DNA of 60,927 nt, from assembly GCF_001270745.1 (NCBI RefSeq), contig NZ_LFXL01000045.1:1-60927 (forward strand), given 5' to 3'. The notes under the pieces were generated by a model. It did not search any database. It was not told the DNA's origin and saw nothing but the letters and a program-made list of their open reading frames with translations. The position numbers and the translations under genes are program-made. Origin of the DNA: Jiangella muralis (GTDB lineage: Bacteria; Actinomycetota; Actinomycetes; Jiangellales; Jiangellaceae). Below are positions 35,903 through 43,321 of this stretch, in pieces. Position 1 is the stretch's first letter. The number at the start of each line of letters is the position of its first letter.

Positions 35903-37447
35903 ATGACCGGAGCGCCACCGATCGTCGAGATGACCGGCATCTCGATCTCGTTCCCAGGGGTCAAGGCCCTCGACGCCGTCGACTTCCGCCTGTTCCCGGG
36001 CGAGGTGCACACCCTCATGGGCGAGAACGGGGCCGGGAAGTCCACCCTGATCAAGGCGCTCACCGGGGTCTACAAGATCGACGAGGGGCAGATCCTGGTC
36101 GCCGGGGTGGAGCGCCGCTTCGGCGGCACCGCCGACGCCCAGGCGGCCGGGATCGCCACCGTCTACCAAGAGGTCAACCTCTGCGCCAACCTGTCCATCG
36201 GCGAGAACGTGATGCTGGGCCACGAGGTCCGCGGCCCGTTCGGCATCAACTGGAAGGCGACGCACCGGGCGGCGGCCGGGGTGCTGGCCACGCTCGGCCT
36301 GGAGCAGCTGGACCTGCGCCGTCCGCTCGCCACGCTCTCGCTTGCCATCCAGCAGCTGGTCGCGATCAGCCGGGCCATGGTGACCGAGCCGAAGGTGCTC
36401 ATCCTCGACGAGCCCACCTCCAGCCTGGACGCCAACGAGGTGGCCAACCTCTTCACCGTCATCCGCAAGCTGCGCGACCAGGGCGTCGCCATCCTGTTCG
36501 TCACGCACTTCCTCGACCAGGTCTACGCGATCAGCGACCGCATCACCGTCCTGCGCAACGGCGGCTTCGTCGGCGAGTACCCGACCCGCGAGCTGGACCG
36601 CACGACGCTGATCTCGAAGATGATCGGCAAGGACTTCGCGACGCTGCGCTCGCTGGGCAGCGAGCGGCAGACGCACCACTACGAGCCGCGCGGCGAGCCC
36701 CTGCTCAAGGCCGAGGATCTCGGCCGCAAGGGCTCGTCCGAGCCGACCGACCTGGAACTGCACCAGGGCGAGGTGCTGGGCCTCGCCGGGCTGCTCGGCT
36801 CCGGCCGGACCGAGCTGGCCCGGCTGCTCTACGGCGCCGACCGGCCGGACAGCGGGACGGTCTGGCTGCGCGGCAAGAAGACCGACATCCACAACCCGAC
36901 GGCCGCGCTCTCGCACCGCATCGCGTTCTCCAGCGAGAACCGGCGCGACGAGGGCATCATCCGCGACCTCACCGTCCGCGAGAACCTGGTGCTCGCCGTC
37001 CAGGCCAAGCGCGGCTGGTTCCGGCCGCTGTCGCGCAAGGAGCAGGACGCGCTCACCCGCAAGTACCTGGCCGAGCTGAACGTCCGGCCGGCCGACCCGG
37101 AGCGTCCGATCAAGTTCCTGTCCGGCGGCAACCAGCAGAAGGTGCTGCTCGGCCGGTGGCTGGCGACCGAGCCGGACCTGCTCATCCTCGACGAGCCCAC
37201 CCGCGGCATCGACGTCGGCGCCAAGGCGGAGATCCAGGCCGCCGTCGCCGCGCTGGCCGCCAAGGGCGTGGCCGTCGTGTTCATCTCCTCCGAGCTCGAG
37301 GAGGTGGTCCGGCTCAGCGACCGCATCATCGTCATGAAGGACCACCGCAAGCTCGCCGAGCTGGAGAACGGCCCGCACGTGACGGCGGAGACCATCGTCG
37401 CCGTCATCGCCGACGAGGGCGACGACGAGGAAGGTGACTCCGAATGA
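35903..37447 (+). CDS. Sugar ABC transporter ATPase, two-cassette (YtfR-like)
   Basis: The 514-residue protein has two ATPase cassettes. The first has Walker A GENGAGKST (40-48); the second has the degenerate GLLGSGRTE and the signature LSGGNQQKVLLGRWL, as usual for RbsA/YtfR proteins. The first cassette's signature is altered to LSLAIQQLVAISRAM, common in this family. The ATG at 35903 follows CTGGAG, 16 bases after the binding-protein stop, and its own stop overlaps the next ATG. It energises sugar uptake. Confidence 0.93.
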   Translation: MTGAPPIVEMTGISISFPGVKALDAVDFRLFPGEVHTLMGENGAGKSTLIKALTGVYKIDEGQILVAGVERRFGGTADAQAAGIATVYQEVNLCANLSIGENVMLGHEVRGPFGINWKATHRAAAGVLATLGLEQLDLRRPLATLSLAIQQLVAISRAMVTEPKVLILDEPTSSLDANEVANLFTVIRKLRDQGVAILFVTHFLDQVYAISDRITVLRNGGFVGEYPTRELDRTTLISKMIGKDFATLRSLGSERQTHHYEPRGEPLLKAEDLGRKGSSEPTDLELHQGEVLGLAGLLGSGRTELARLLYGADRPDSGTVWLRGKKTDIHNPTAALSHRIAFSSENRRDEGIIRDLTVRENLVLAVQAKRGWFRPLSRKEQDALTRKYLAELNVRPADPERPIKFLSGGNQQKVLLGRWLATEPDLLILDEPTRGIDVGAKAEIQAAVAALAAKGVAVVFISSELEEVVRLSDRIIVMKDHRKLAELENGPHVTAETIVAVIADEGDDEEGDSE

Positions 37448-38496
37448 GGGACGTGGCCGCGCGGCGCGGCGCGATCATGCGCAACCCGGCGTTCTGGGGC
37501 GTCATCGCGATAGCGGCGCTGCTGGCGATCAACGTCATCAAGGACCCGAGCTATCTCTCCATCGGCTACAACGGCGAGACCGGGCGGTTGTCCGGCAATC
37601 TCGTCGACATCCTGCGCGCCGCCGCGCCGATCCTGATGATCGCCGTCGGCATGTGCCTCGTCGTCGCCACCAGCGGCATCGACCTGTCCGTCGGCTCGAT
37701 CATGGTCGTGGCCGGCGCGGTGTCGATGGAGCTGCTGAGCGGCATGGACGGCAGCACCGGCAACGCGGCGCTGACGCTGGCCGTCGCGCTCGGCATCGCG
37801 ACAGCGCTGGGCGCGGTGAACGGCATCCTCGTCTCCGTCGTCGGGCTGCAGCCGTTCATCAGCACGCTGGTGATGATGCTGGCCGGCCGCGGCATCGCCA
37901 AGGTCATCACCGGCGGGCAGAACACCACCGCCGACAACGACTCGTTCGCGTGGCTGGCCAACGGCTACGTCGCCGGGATCCCGGTGGTGTTCCTGCTGGC
38001 CATGGCCATCGTCGCGCTGGTCTGGCTGCTGGTGCGGCGCAGCGCGCTCGGGCTCATGCTGGAGGCGATCGGCATGGACTCGCGGGCCAGCCGGCTCGCG
38101 GGCGTGAAGCGGCGTAACCTGCAGCTGACCGTCTACTCGGTGAGCGGGCTGCTGGCCGGCGTCGCCGGCGTGTTCGCGACCGCCAGCGTCATGACGGTGG
38201 ACGTTTCGCGCACCGGCTACCAGCTGGAGCTGGACGCGATCCTCGCCGTCGTCATCGGCGGGACGTCGCTGGCCGGCGGCAAGTTCTCCATCGGCGGCGC
38301 CGTGATCGGCGGGCTGCTGATCGCGACCCTGGACAAGACCGTCGTGTTCCTCGGCATCCCGGCCTCGGCCACGCCCGCGTTCAAGGCCATCGTGATCGTC
38401 GTGCTCTGCCTGCTGCAGTCCGAGCGCGTCCGGTCGCTGTTCCGACACCGCCGTGCCCTCCGGGCGCAGTCGCAGAAGGAGGCCGTTGCGGCATGA
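37444..38496 (+). CDS. Sugar ABC transporter permease (YtfT-like)
   Basis: The 350-residue membrane protein has about eight to ten transmembrane segments and the signature block ATSGIDLSVGSIMVV and GGTSLAGGKFSIGGAVIGGLL of the RbsC/YtfT family. Its ATG overlaps the ATPase stop (ATGA) and its stop overlaps the second permease ATG. It forms a heteromeric channel with that partner. Confidence 0.92.
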   Translation: MRDVAARRGAIMRNPAFWGVIAIAALLAINVIKDPSYLSIGYNGETGRLSGNLVDILRAAAPILMIAVGMCLVVATSGIDLSVGSIMVVAGAVSMELLSGMDGSTGNAALTLAVALGIATALGAVNGILVSVVGLQPFISTLVMMLAGRGIAKVITGGQNTTADNDSFAWLANGYVAGIPVVFLLAMAIVALVWLLVRRSALGLMLEAIGMDSRASRLAGVKRRNLQLTVYSVSGLLAGVAGVFATASVMTVDVSRTGYQLELDAILAVVIGGTSLAGGKFSIGGAVIGGLLIATLDKTVVFLGIPASATPAFKAIVIVVLCLLQSERVRSLFRHRRALRAQSQKEAVAA

Positions 38497-39548
38497 CCGT
38501 CACGACTCGACCGCCGACCGGGTCCGCGCCCGGCCCCGCGCCGTCGCGCCGCTCGCTGGGCGACCGGCTGGGGGCCCGGCTCAGCGCGCTGCCGACGGTC
38601 GCCGCACTGCTCATCTTCGTCGGGATGATCATCTACGGCGAGGCGGCGTACGGTCGCATCGTCCAGTTCAGCACGCTGTCGAACCTGCTGGTCAACAACT
38701 CGCACCTGATCATCCTCGCGGTCGGGCTCACGTTCGTGATCCTCACCGGCGGCATCGACCTGTCCGTCGGCGCCATCATCGCGGTCAGCAGCGTCGCCGG
38801 GGTCATGCTGTCCAACGCGGGCTGGCACCCGGTGGCCGCCGTGCTGGTGATGGTGCTGATCGGCTCGGCGCTGGGACTGGTCTCCGGCGTGCTGATCCAG
38901 TACTTCGGGGTGCAACCCTTCATCGCGACCCTGGCGACGATGTTCCTCGCGCGCGGGCTCGCGTCGATGCTGAGCACCGTCCCGGAACGGCTGGCCGACG
39001 ACTCCGCGATCCGCGAGCTGGCCACCCAGCTGAAGATCATCGACGGTGAGAAGGTGAACGACCTGGTCGTCACGCCAGGCGTGGTCGCCGCCGTCGTCAT
39101 CGTCGTGCTGGGGTTCCTCGTGCTGCACCGGACCCGGTTCGGCCGCACCGTCTACGCGATCGGCGGCTCGGAGCAGTCGGCGACGCTGATGGGCCTGCCG
39201 GTCCCCGCGACCAAGCTGGGCATCTACGTCATCAGTGGCACGCTCGCCGGCATCGCCGCCGTCGTCTACACGTCGCGGCTGGGCAGCGCGCAGAACATCA
39301 CCGGCATCGGCTGGGAGCTGGATGCGATCGCGGCAGTCGTCATCGGCGGCACGCTGCTCACCGGCGGGACCGGGTTCGTGCTCGGCTCGGTGGTGGGCGC
39401 GCTGGTACTCGGCCTGATGAACGTCCTCATCACGCGCGACGGCGGCATCCGCCCGGAGATGACCACCATCATCACCGGCGGCATCCTGCTGGTCTTCGTC
39501 ATCCTGCAGCGTGTCCTCGCCGCCCGGCGCCGGTCGGAGACGGGCTAG
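38493..39548 (+). CDS. Sugar ABC transporter permease (YjfF-like)
   Basis: The 351-residue permease has the block LTGGIDLSVGAIIAV and GGTLLTGGTGFVLGSVVGAL and about nine membrane segments. A second, distinct permease after YtfT is the mark of the galactofuranose-type importers, as ribose systems usually have one. Four-base overlaps bind the last three genes of the operon. No sugar kinase or isomerase follows, so the imported sugar is metabolised by enzymes encoded elsewhere. Confidence 0.92.
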   Translation: MTVTTRPPTGSAPGPAPSRRSLGDRLGARLSALPTVAALLIFVGMIIYGEAAYGRIVQFSTLSNLLVNNSHLIILAVGLTFVILTGGIDLSVGAIIAVSSVAGVMLSNAGWHPVAAVLVMVLIGSALGLVSGVLIQYFGVQPFIATLATMFLARGLASMLSTVPERLADDSAIRELATQLKIIDGEKVNDLVVTPGVVAAVVIVVLGFLVLHRTRFGRTVYAIGGSEQSATLMGLPVPATKLGIYVISGTLAGIAAVVYTSRLGSAQNITGIGWELDAIAAVVIGGTLLTGGTGFVLGSVVGALVLGLMNVLITRDGGIRPEMTTIITGGILLVFVILQRVLAARRRSETG

Positions 39549-39662
39549 GGGAGATTGGCCACCGGCCGCTCCCTCGCAGGTATGGCTCTGCATGGCTCCG
39601 GGTCGCGGCATGCCGCGTCCGGCCGACGGCGGCAGCGGCCGACCGGCCTAGCGTCGTCGGCC

Positions 39663-39941
39663 GTGCGCGACTACGTACCGCAGCCGAACGCCCCCGGCTA
39701 CGAGTATCTCCGCCTGGCCGACCACCTGGCCGCGGAGATCGCCGCCGGTCGGCTCCCTGCCGGCAGCAAGCTGTTCGGCGAGCAGGAGCTGGCCAAGACC
39801 TGCAACGTCGCGCTCGGCACGGTGCGCCGCGCCCTCGTCGTGCTGCGCGAGCGTGGGCTGATCACCACCTGGCCCGGCAAGGGCAGCTTCGTGACCGGCC
39901 CGGAGACGTCGAACGAGGCGGGCGGAACGTCACCGGGGTGA
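39663..39941 (+). CDS. Short GntR-type winged-helix protein
   Basis: The roughly 92-residue protein is a single GntR winged helix (YEYLRLADHLAAEIAAGRLPAGSKL, NVALGTVRRALVVLRERGLI) with no ligand domain. The GTG at 39663 gives the usual start for this actinobacterial group (YVPQPNAPGYEYLRLADHL); a longer frame to 39555 has no coding look. Short members of this kind may regulate nearby or conjugative functions. The end overlaps a small remnant of an XRE gene. Confidence 0.7.
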   Translation: MRDYVPQPNAPGYEYLRLADHLAAEIAAGRLPAGSKLFGEQELAKTCNVALGTVRRALVVLRERGLITTWPGKGSFVTGPETSNEAGGTSPG

Positions 39942-39994
39942 CGCTCGCCCGTCTCGCCGACGCCCTCGGGGTGCGGGCGCCGGACCTGCTCTGA
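39938..39994 (+). pseudogene. 3' remnant of an XRE-type regulator gene
   Basis: The reading frame gives VTLARLADALGVRAPDLL followed by a stop. This is the typical last helix of Cro/CI-type regulators, and the frame ahead of it is lost within the GntR gene. The piece is only 18 codons long, so this rests on motif recognition alone. Confidence 0.45.
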
Positions 39995-40010
39995 CGATCC
40001 CGGCGGTTCG

Positions 40011-42191
40011 TCAGACGCGCTCGAGCTCGACCTTCGGCAGCACCCGGGCCAGCGGCGCCGGCAGCCACCAGGCGCGCCGCCCCAGCAGTTGCATGACGGC
40101 GGGCACGATCATGCATCTGATGATGACCGCGTCGACGAAGATCGCCACCGCGAAGGCGAAGCCCGTCTGTTGCAACAGCCGTTGCGGGCTGAGGACGAAG
40201 GCCGCGAAGATCACGATCATGATCGAGGCGGCCGCCGTGATCACCCCGCCGGTGTGGGCCAGGCCCTCCCGGATCGCGCGCGACGGGTCCTTCTCCCCCG
40301 CGCGCACCCATTCCTCGTGCATCCGGGAGATCAGGAAGATCTCGTAGTCCATCGAGAGGCCGAAGACGATGGCGAAGATCATCACCGGCACGTACGCCTC
40401 GATGGGTCCACTCTCGAAGCCGAGCGCGCCGTCCTGGAACACCAGCTTCATCGCGCCGAGCGCGGCGCCGATGCTGAGCAGGTTCAGGAACGCGGCCTTC
40501 AGCGGAATGAGGACCGATCGGAACACCGCCATCAGCAGGACGATCGAGAGCCCCACGACGATGAGGATGAACAGCGGCATCCGGTCGGCGAGCTTGCCGG
40601 CGTAGTCCTCGGACGCGGCCGTGGCCCCGCCGACCAGATACTCCGCGCCGTTGTCCGCAGTCAGCCCGGGCAGCACGTCGTCGCGCAGGGTGCCGACCAG
40701 TTCCGTCGTCGCTTCGTCCTGCGGTGAGGTGGTGGGGTAGACGAGGACGGTCGCGGCCTCGCCGTCCGGCGTGGGTATCGGGTCTGCGGTGGCCGCGACT
40801 CCCTCGGTCTGGGCCAGCGCCTGCGCCGCGTCGGCGGCGGCCTCGTCGGCGCTGCCGTCGCCGCCGTCGGTCACGACCAGCAGCGGCCCGTTGAACCCGG
40901 GACCGAAGCCTTGCGAGAGCAGGTCGTACGCCTGCCGGCTGGTGGAGTCGCTCGGGTCGTTGCCCGCGTCGTTGAAGCCGAGCCGGATGCTCAGCGCCGG
41001 GAAGGCGAGGGCTCCGAGCAGCACCGCCGCCAGCACCAGGGCAGCCAGCGGGCGCTTCTGCACCGCCGCCGCGAGCTTGCGCCAGCGCTCACCGTCCTCG
41101 TTCTTACCCTTGGCCCTGCGCTTCTCGGCCCGCGCGCGGAACTGGCGGGCGAAGCGGTTGCCGAAGATGCCGAGCAGCGCGGGCAGCAGCGTCAGCGAGG
41201 CGAGCATCGTCATCATCACCGTCAACGCCACGGACAGCGCCATGCCCTGGATCGAGCCCAGGCCGAGGGCGGTGAGGCCGAGCAGCGCCAGGATGACGGT
41301 GCAGCCGGCGAAGAACACCGAGCGGCCCGCGGCGTCCAGGGCCGTGACGGTGGCCCGTTCCGGTTCGGCGCCGCGCACCAACTCGGCCCGGTAGCGGGCG
41401 AAGATCAGCAACGCGTAGTCGATGCCGACGCCGAGGCCGACGAGGAACATGATCGGCGGCGTCCAGGACGCGATGGTGAAGATGTGCGAGGCCAGGACGA
41501 TGATGCCGACCGTCGAGCCGACCGCGAAGAGGGCGATCATGATGGGCAGGCCGGCGGCGATGAACGTGCCGAACATCAGCACCAGGATCACCATCGCGGC
41601 TACCAGACCGGCCGCCTCTCCGACGCCGGTCTCGGATTCCGCGATCAGCCGGACGGCGTCACCGCCCAGCTCGACCTGGAGTCCCTCGCCCTCGATCCCC
41701 TGCGCGACGTCGAGGATGCGTTCGGTGTCCTCCGCCGGCATGTCGTCCGACGGCACCTCGAGCTCCACGGTGGCGTAGCCGATCGTGCCGTCGTCGGAGA
41801 CGGCGGTCGGGTTGTCGTAAACGCTGCGGACCTCGCCGACATTGGGCAGCTCCGCGACCTCCGCGAGCATCGGTTCGACGCGCTCTCGCACGCCGGTCAG
41901 CCCGCCCTCGTCGTGCAGGACGATGTCGACGGTGTCCCCGGCGCGCTCCGCGCCGTGCTCCTTCAGCAGGTCGGCGGCGGCCTGTGCCTCCGTGCCGGGG
42001 AGCGAGGTGTCGTTCTTGTACGCGTCGCCCACGGCGGTGGCGACGCCCCACACGCCGATCAGGACCGCCACCCACAGGATCAGAGCGATCCACTTGCGGC
42101 GGTGCGCGAACCCGGCGATGCGGACGAACACCCCCGCCCGCCCGGGTGGTTGTGTGATCTCTTCTTCGCGGTTCAACTGTGGCGTCGTCAC
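40011..42191 (-). CDS. MMPL-family membrane transporter
   Basis: The 726-residue protein has the MMPL layout: membrane segment near residue 35, a large extracellular loop, six clustered segments (VAAMVILVLMFGTFIAAGLP through ALLGIFGNRF), and the same pattern repeated after residue 370, with the GLSMDYEIFLISRMHEEW motif. Family members export lipids, siderophores or drugs with proton force. The GTG at 42191 sits seven bases past an ECF41 -10 box, so the mRNA is probably leaderless. It diverges from the sigma-factor gene. Confidence 0.9.
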   Translation of the reverse strand: MTTPQLNREEEITQPPGRAGVFVRIAGFAHRRKWIALILWVAVLIGVWGVATAVGDAYKNDTSLPGTEAQAAADLLKEHGAERAGDTVDIVLHDEGGLTGVRERVEPMLAEVAELPNVGEVRSVYDNPTAVSDDGTIGYATVELEVPSDDMPAEDTERILDVAQGIEGEGLQVELGGDAVRLIAESETGVGEAAGLVAAMVILVLMFGTFIAAGLPIMIALFAVGSTVGIIVLASHIFTIASWTPPIMFLVGLGVGIDYALLIFARYRAELVRGAEPERATVTALDAAGRSVFFAGCTVILALLGLTALGLGSIQGMALSVALTVMMTMLASLTLLPALLGIFGNRFARQFRARAEKRRAKGKNEDGERWRKLAAAVQKRPLAALVLAAVLLGALAFPALSIRLGFNDAGNDPSDSTSRQAYDLLSQGFGPGFNGPLLVVTDGGDGSADEAAADAAQALAQTEGVAATADPIPTPDGEAATVLVYPTTSPQDEATTELVGTLRDDVLPGLTADNGAEYLVGGATAASEDYAGKLADRMPLFILIVVGLSIVLLMAVFRSVLIPLKAAFLNLLSIGAALGAMKLVFQDGALGFESGPIEAYVPVMIFAIVFGLSMDYEIFLISRMHEEWVRAGEKDPSRAIREGLAHTGGVITAAASIMIVIFAAFVLSPQRLLQQTGFAFAVAIFVDAVIIRCMIVPAVMQLLGRRAWWLPAPLARVLPKVELERV

Positions 42192-42198
42192 GGGTGAT

Positions 42199-42225
42199 GA
42201 CGACGCAGCCCGGCGAGGTGTGACA
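42199..42225 (-). promoter_or_regulatory. ECF41-type promoter of the MMPL gene
   Basis: On the minus strand TGTCACA (42219-42225) is followed after exactly 16 bases by CGTC (42199-42202). This is the published ECF41 promoter pattern. The GTG start of the MMPL gene follows seven bases later. Confidence 0.75.
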
Positions 42226-42231
42226 TCGACG

Positions 42232-42258
42232 TGTCACAGTGGACGGGGCCGTGTCGTC
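42232..42258 (+). promoter_or_regulatory. ECF41-type promoter of the sigma-factor gene
   Basis: TGTCACA (42232-42238), 16 bases, then CGTC (42255-42258): the mirror image of the minus-strand promoter. The two -35 boxes form a perfect 7-bp inverted repeat with a six-base spacer. The sigma gene's ATG at 42267 is eight bases past the -10 box. Confidence 0.75.
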
Positions 42259-42266
42259 AACCGGGC

Positions 42267-43163
42267 ATGGGAGCGATGAACGCACGAGACGCCGACGACC
42301 TGCTGGCTCGCTCGTTCGAAGCGAACCGGCCGCGGCTGCTGCGGGTCGCCTACACGATGACGGGCTCGCTGGCCGACGCCGAGGACTGCGTTCAGGAGGC
42401 GTGGCTGCGGCTGCGCGGGCTGGCCGACCCCGGCACCGTCCGCGACCTCGCCGCGTGGCTGACGACCACCGTCAGCCGGCTGGCGCTCGACGCCCTGGGC
42501 AGCGCGCGGGCCCGCCGCGAGCAGTACGTCGGGACGTGGCTGCCCGAGCCGCTGGTCGAGACCCGCGACTACGACCCCGCCGACCGCGTCACGCTGGACG
42601 AGTCGGTGAGCATGGCGCTGCTGGTGGTCCTCGAACAGCTCTCTCCCGCCGAGCGCACCGCGTTCGTCCTGCACGACGTGTTCAGCATGCCGTTCCCGGA
42701 GATCGCCGAGGTGGTCGGGCGGTCCCCGGCGGCGGTGCGGCAGCTGGCCTCGCGGGCCCGCCGGCACGTGGAGGGCACGCGGCCGCGGCTCCCGGCCACC
42801 GGCGCCGAGCAGCGCGAGCTCGTCGACGCGTTCATGGCCGCCTGCCGGCAGGGCGACCTCCCCGGGCTGATCGCGCTGCTCGACCCGGACGTCGTCCTGC
42901 GCAGCGACGGCGGCGGCAAGGTCTCGACGCTGCCGAAGATCGTGCACGGCGCGGGCCGGGTCGCGCATGCGCTGGTGCACTACGGCCGGGCGGCCTACTT
43001 CCAGGTGCACACGGCCGACGTCAACGGCGCGCCCGGCGTCGCCGTCCGCCACGAGGACGGCGTGCTGACGGTCATCGCGTTCACCGTCGACGCGGGCCGC
43101 ATCACCGCCATCGACGGCGTGCGCAACCCGGACAAGCTGACCCGGGTGCCCGGCCTTGACTGA
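42267..43163 (+). CDS. ECF41-type sigma factor with SnoaL-like C-terminal domain
   Basis: The 298-residue protein has sigma region 2 (AYTMTGSLADAEDCVQEAWLRL), region 4 (VLHDVFSMPFPEIAEVVGRS), and a C-terminal SnoaL-like domain of about 110 residues. The hallmark ECF41 motifs WLPEP, DGGGK and NPDKL are all present. In this group the C-terminal domain replaces a separate anti-sigma factor. The ATG at 42267 is chosen because it fits a leaderless transcript; an ATG at 42276 is also possible. It probably activates its own gene and the divergent MMPL gene. Confidence 0.92.
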   Translation: MGAMNARDADDLLARSFEANRPRLLRVAYTMTGSLADAEDCVQEAWLRLRGLADPGTVRDLAAWLTTTVSRLALDALGSARARREQYVGTWLPEPLVETRDYDPADRVTLDESVSMALLVVLEQLSPAERTAFVLHDVFSMPFPEIAEVVGRSPAAVRQLASRARRHVEGTRPRLPATGAEQRELVDAFMAACRQGDLPGLIALLDPDVVLRSDGGGKVSTLPKIVHGAGRVAHALVHYGRAAYFQVHTADVNGAPGVAVRHEDGVLTVIAFTVDAGRITAIDGVRNPDKLTRVPGLD

Positions 43164-43321
43164 CGCCGCCGTGACCGGTCCGTGACCGACCGGCGAAGCC
43201 GGCCCCGTTCTGGCTCTCCAGGTCTCGTGTGTGCACGCCTACGGTCCCGACTGGTGACATCTGCGCGCTCGCGCCGCTGACACCGTCGTCCCACACGTGA
43301 ACACGAATCCTGGAGATCTAC

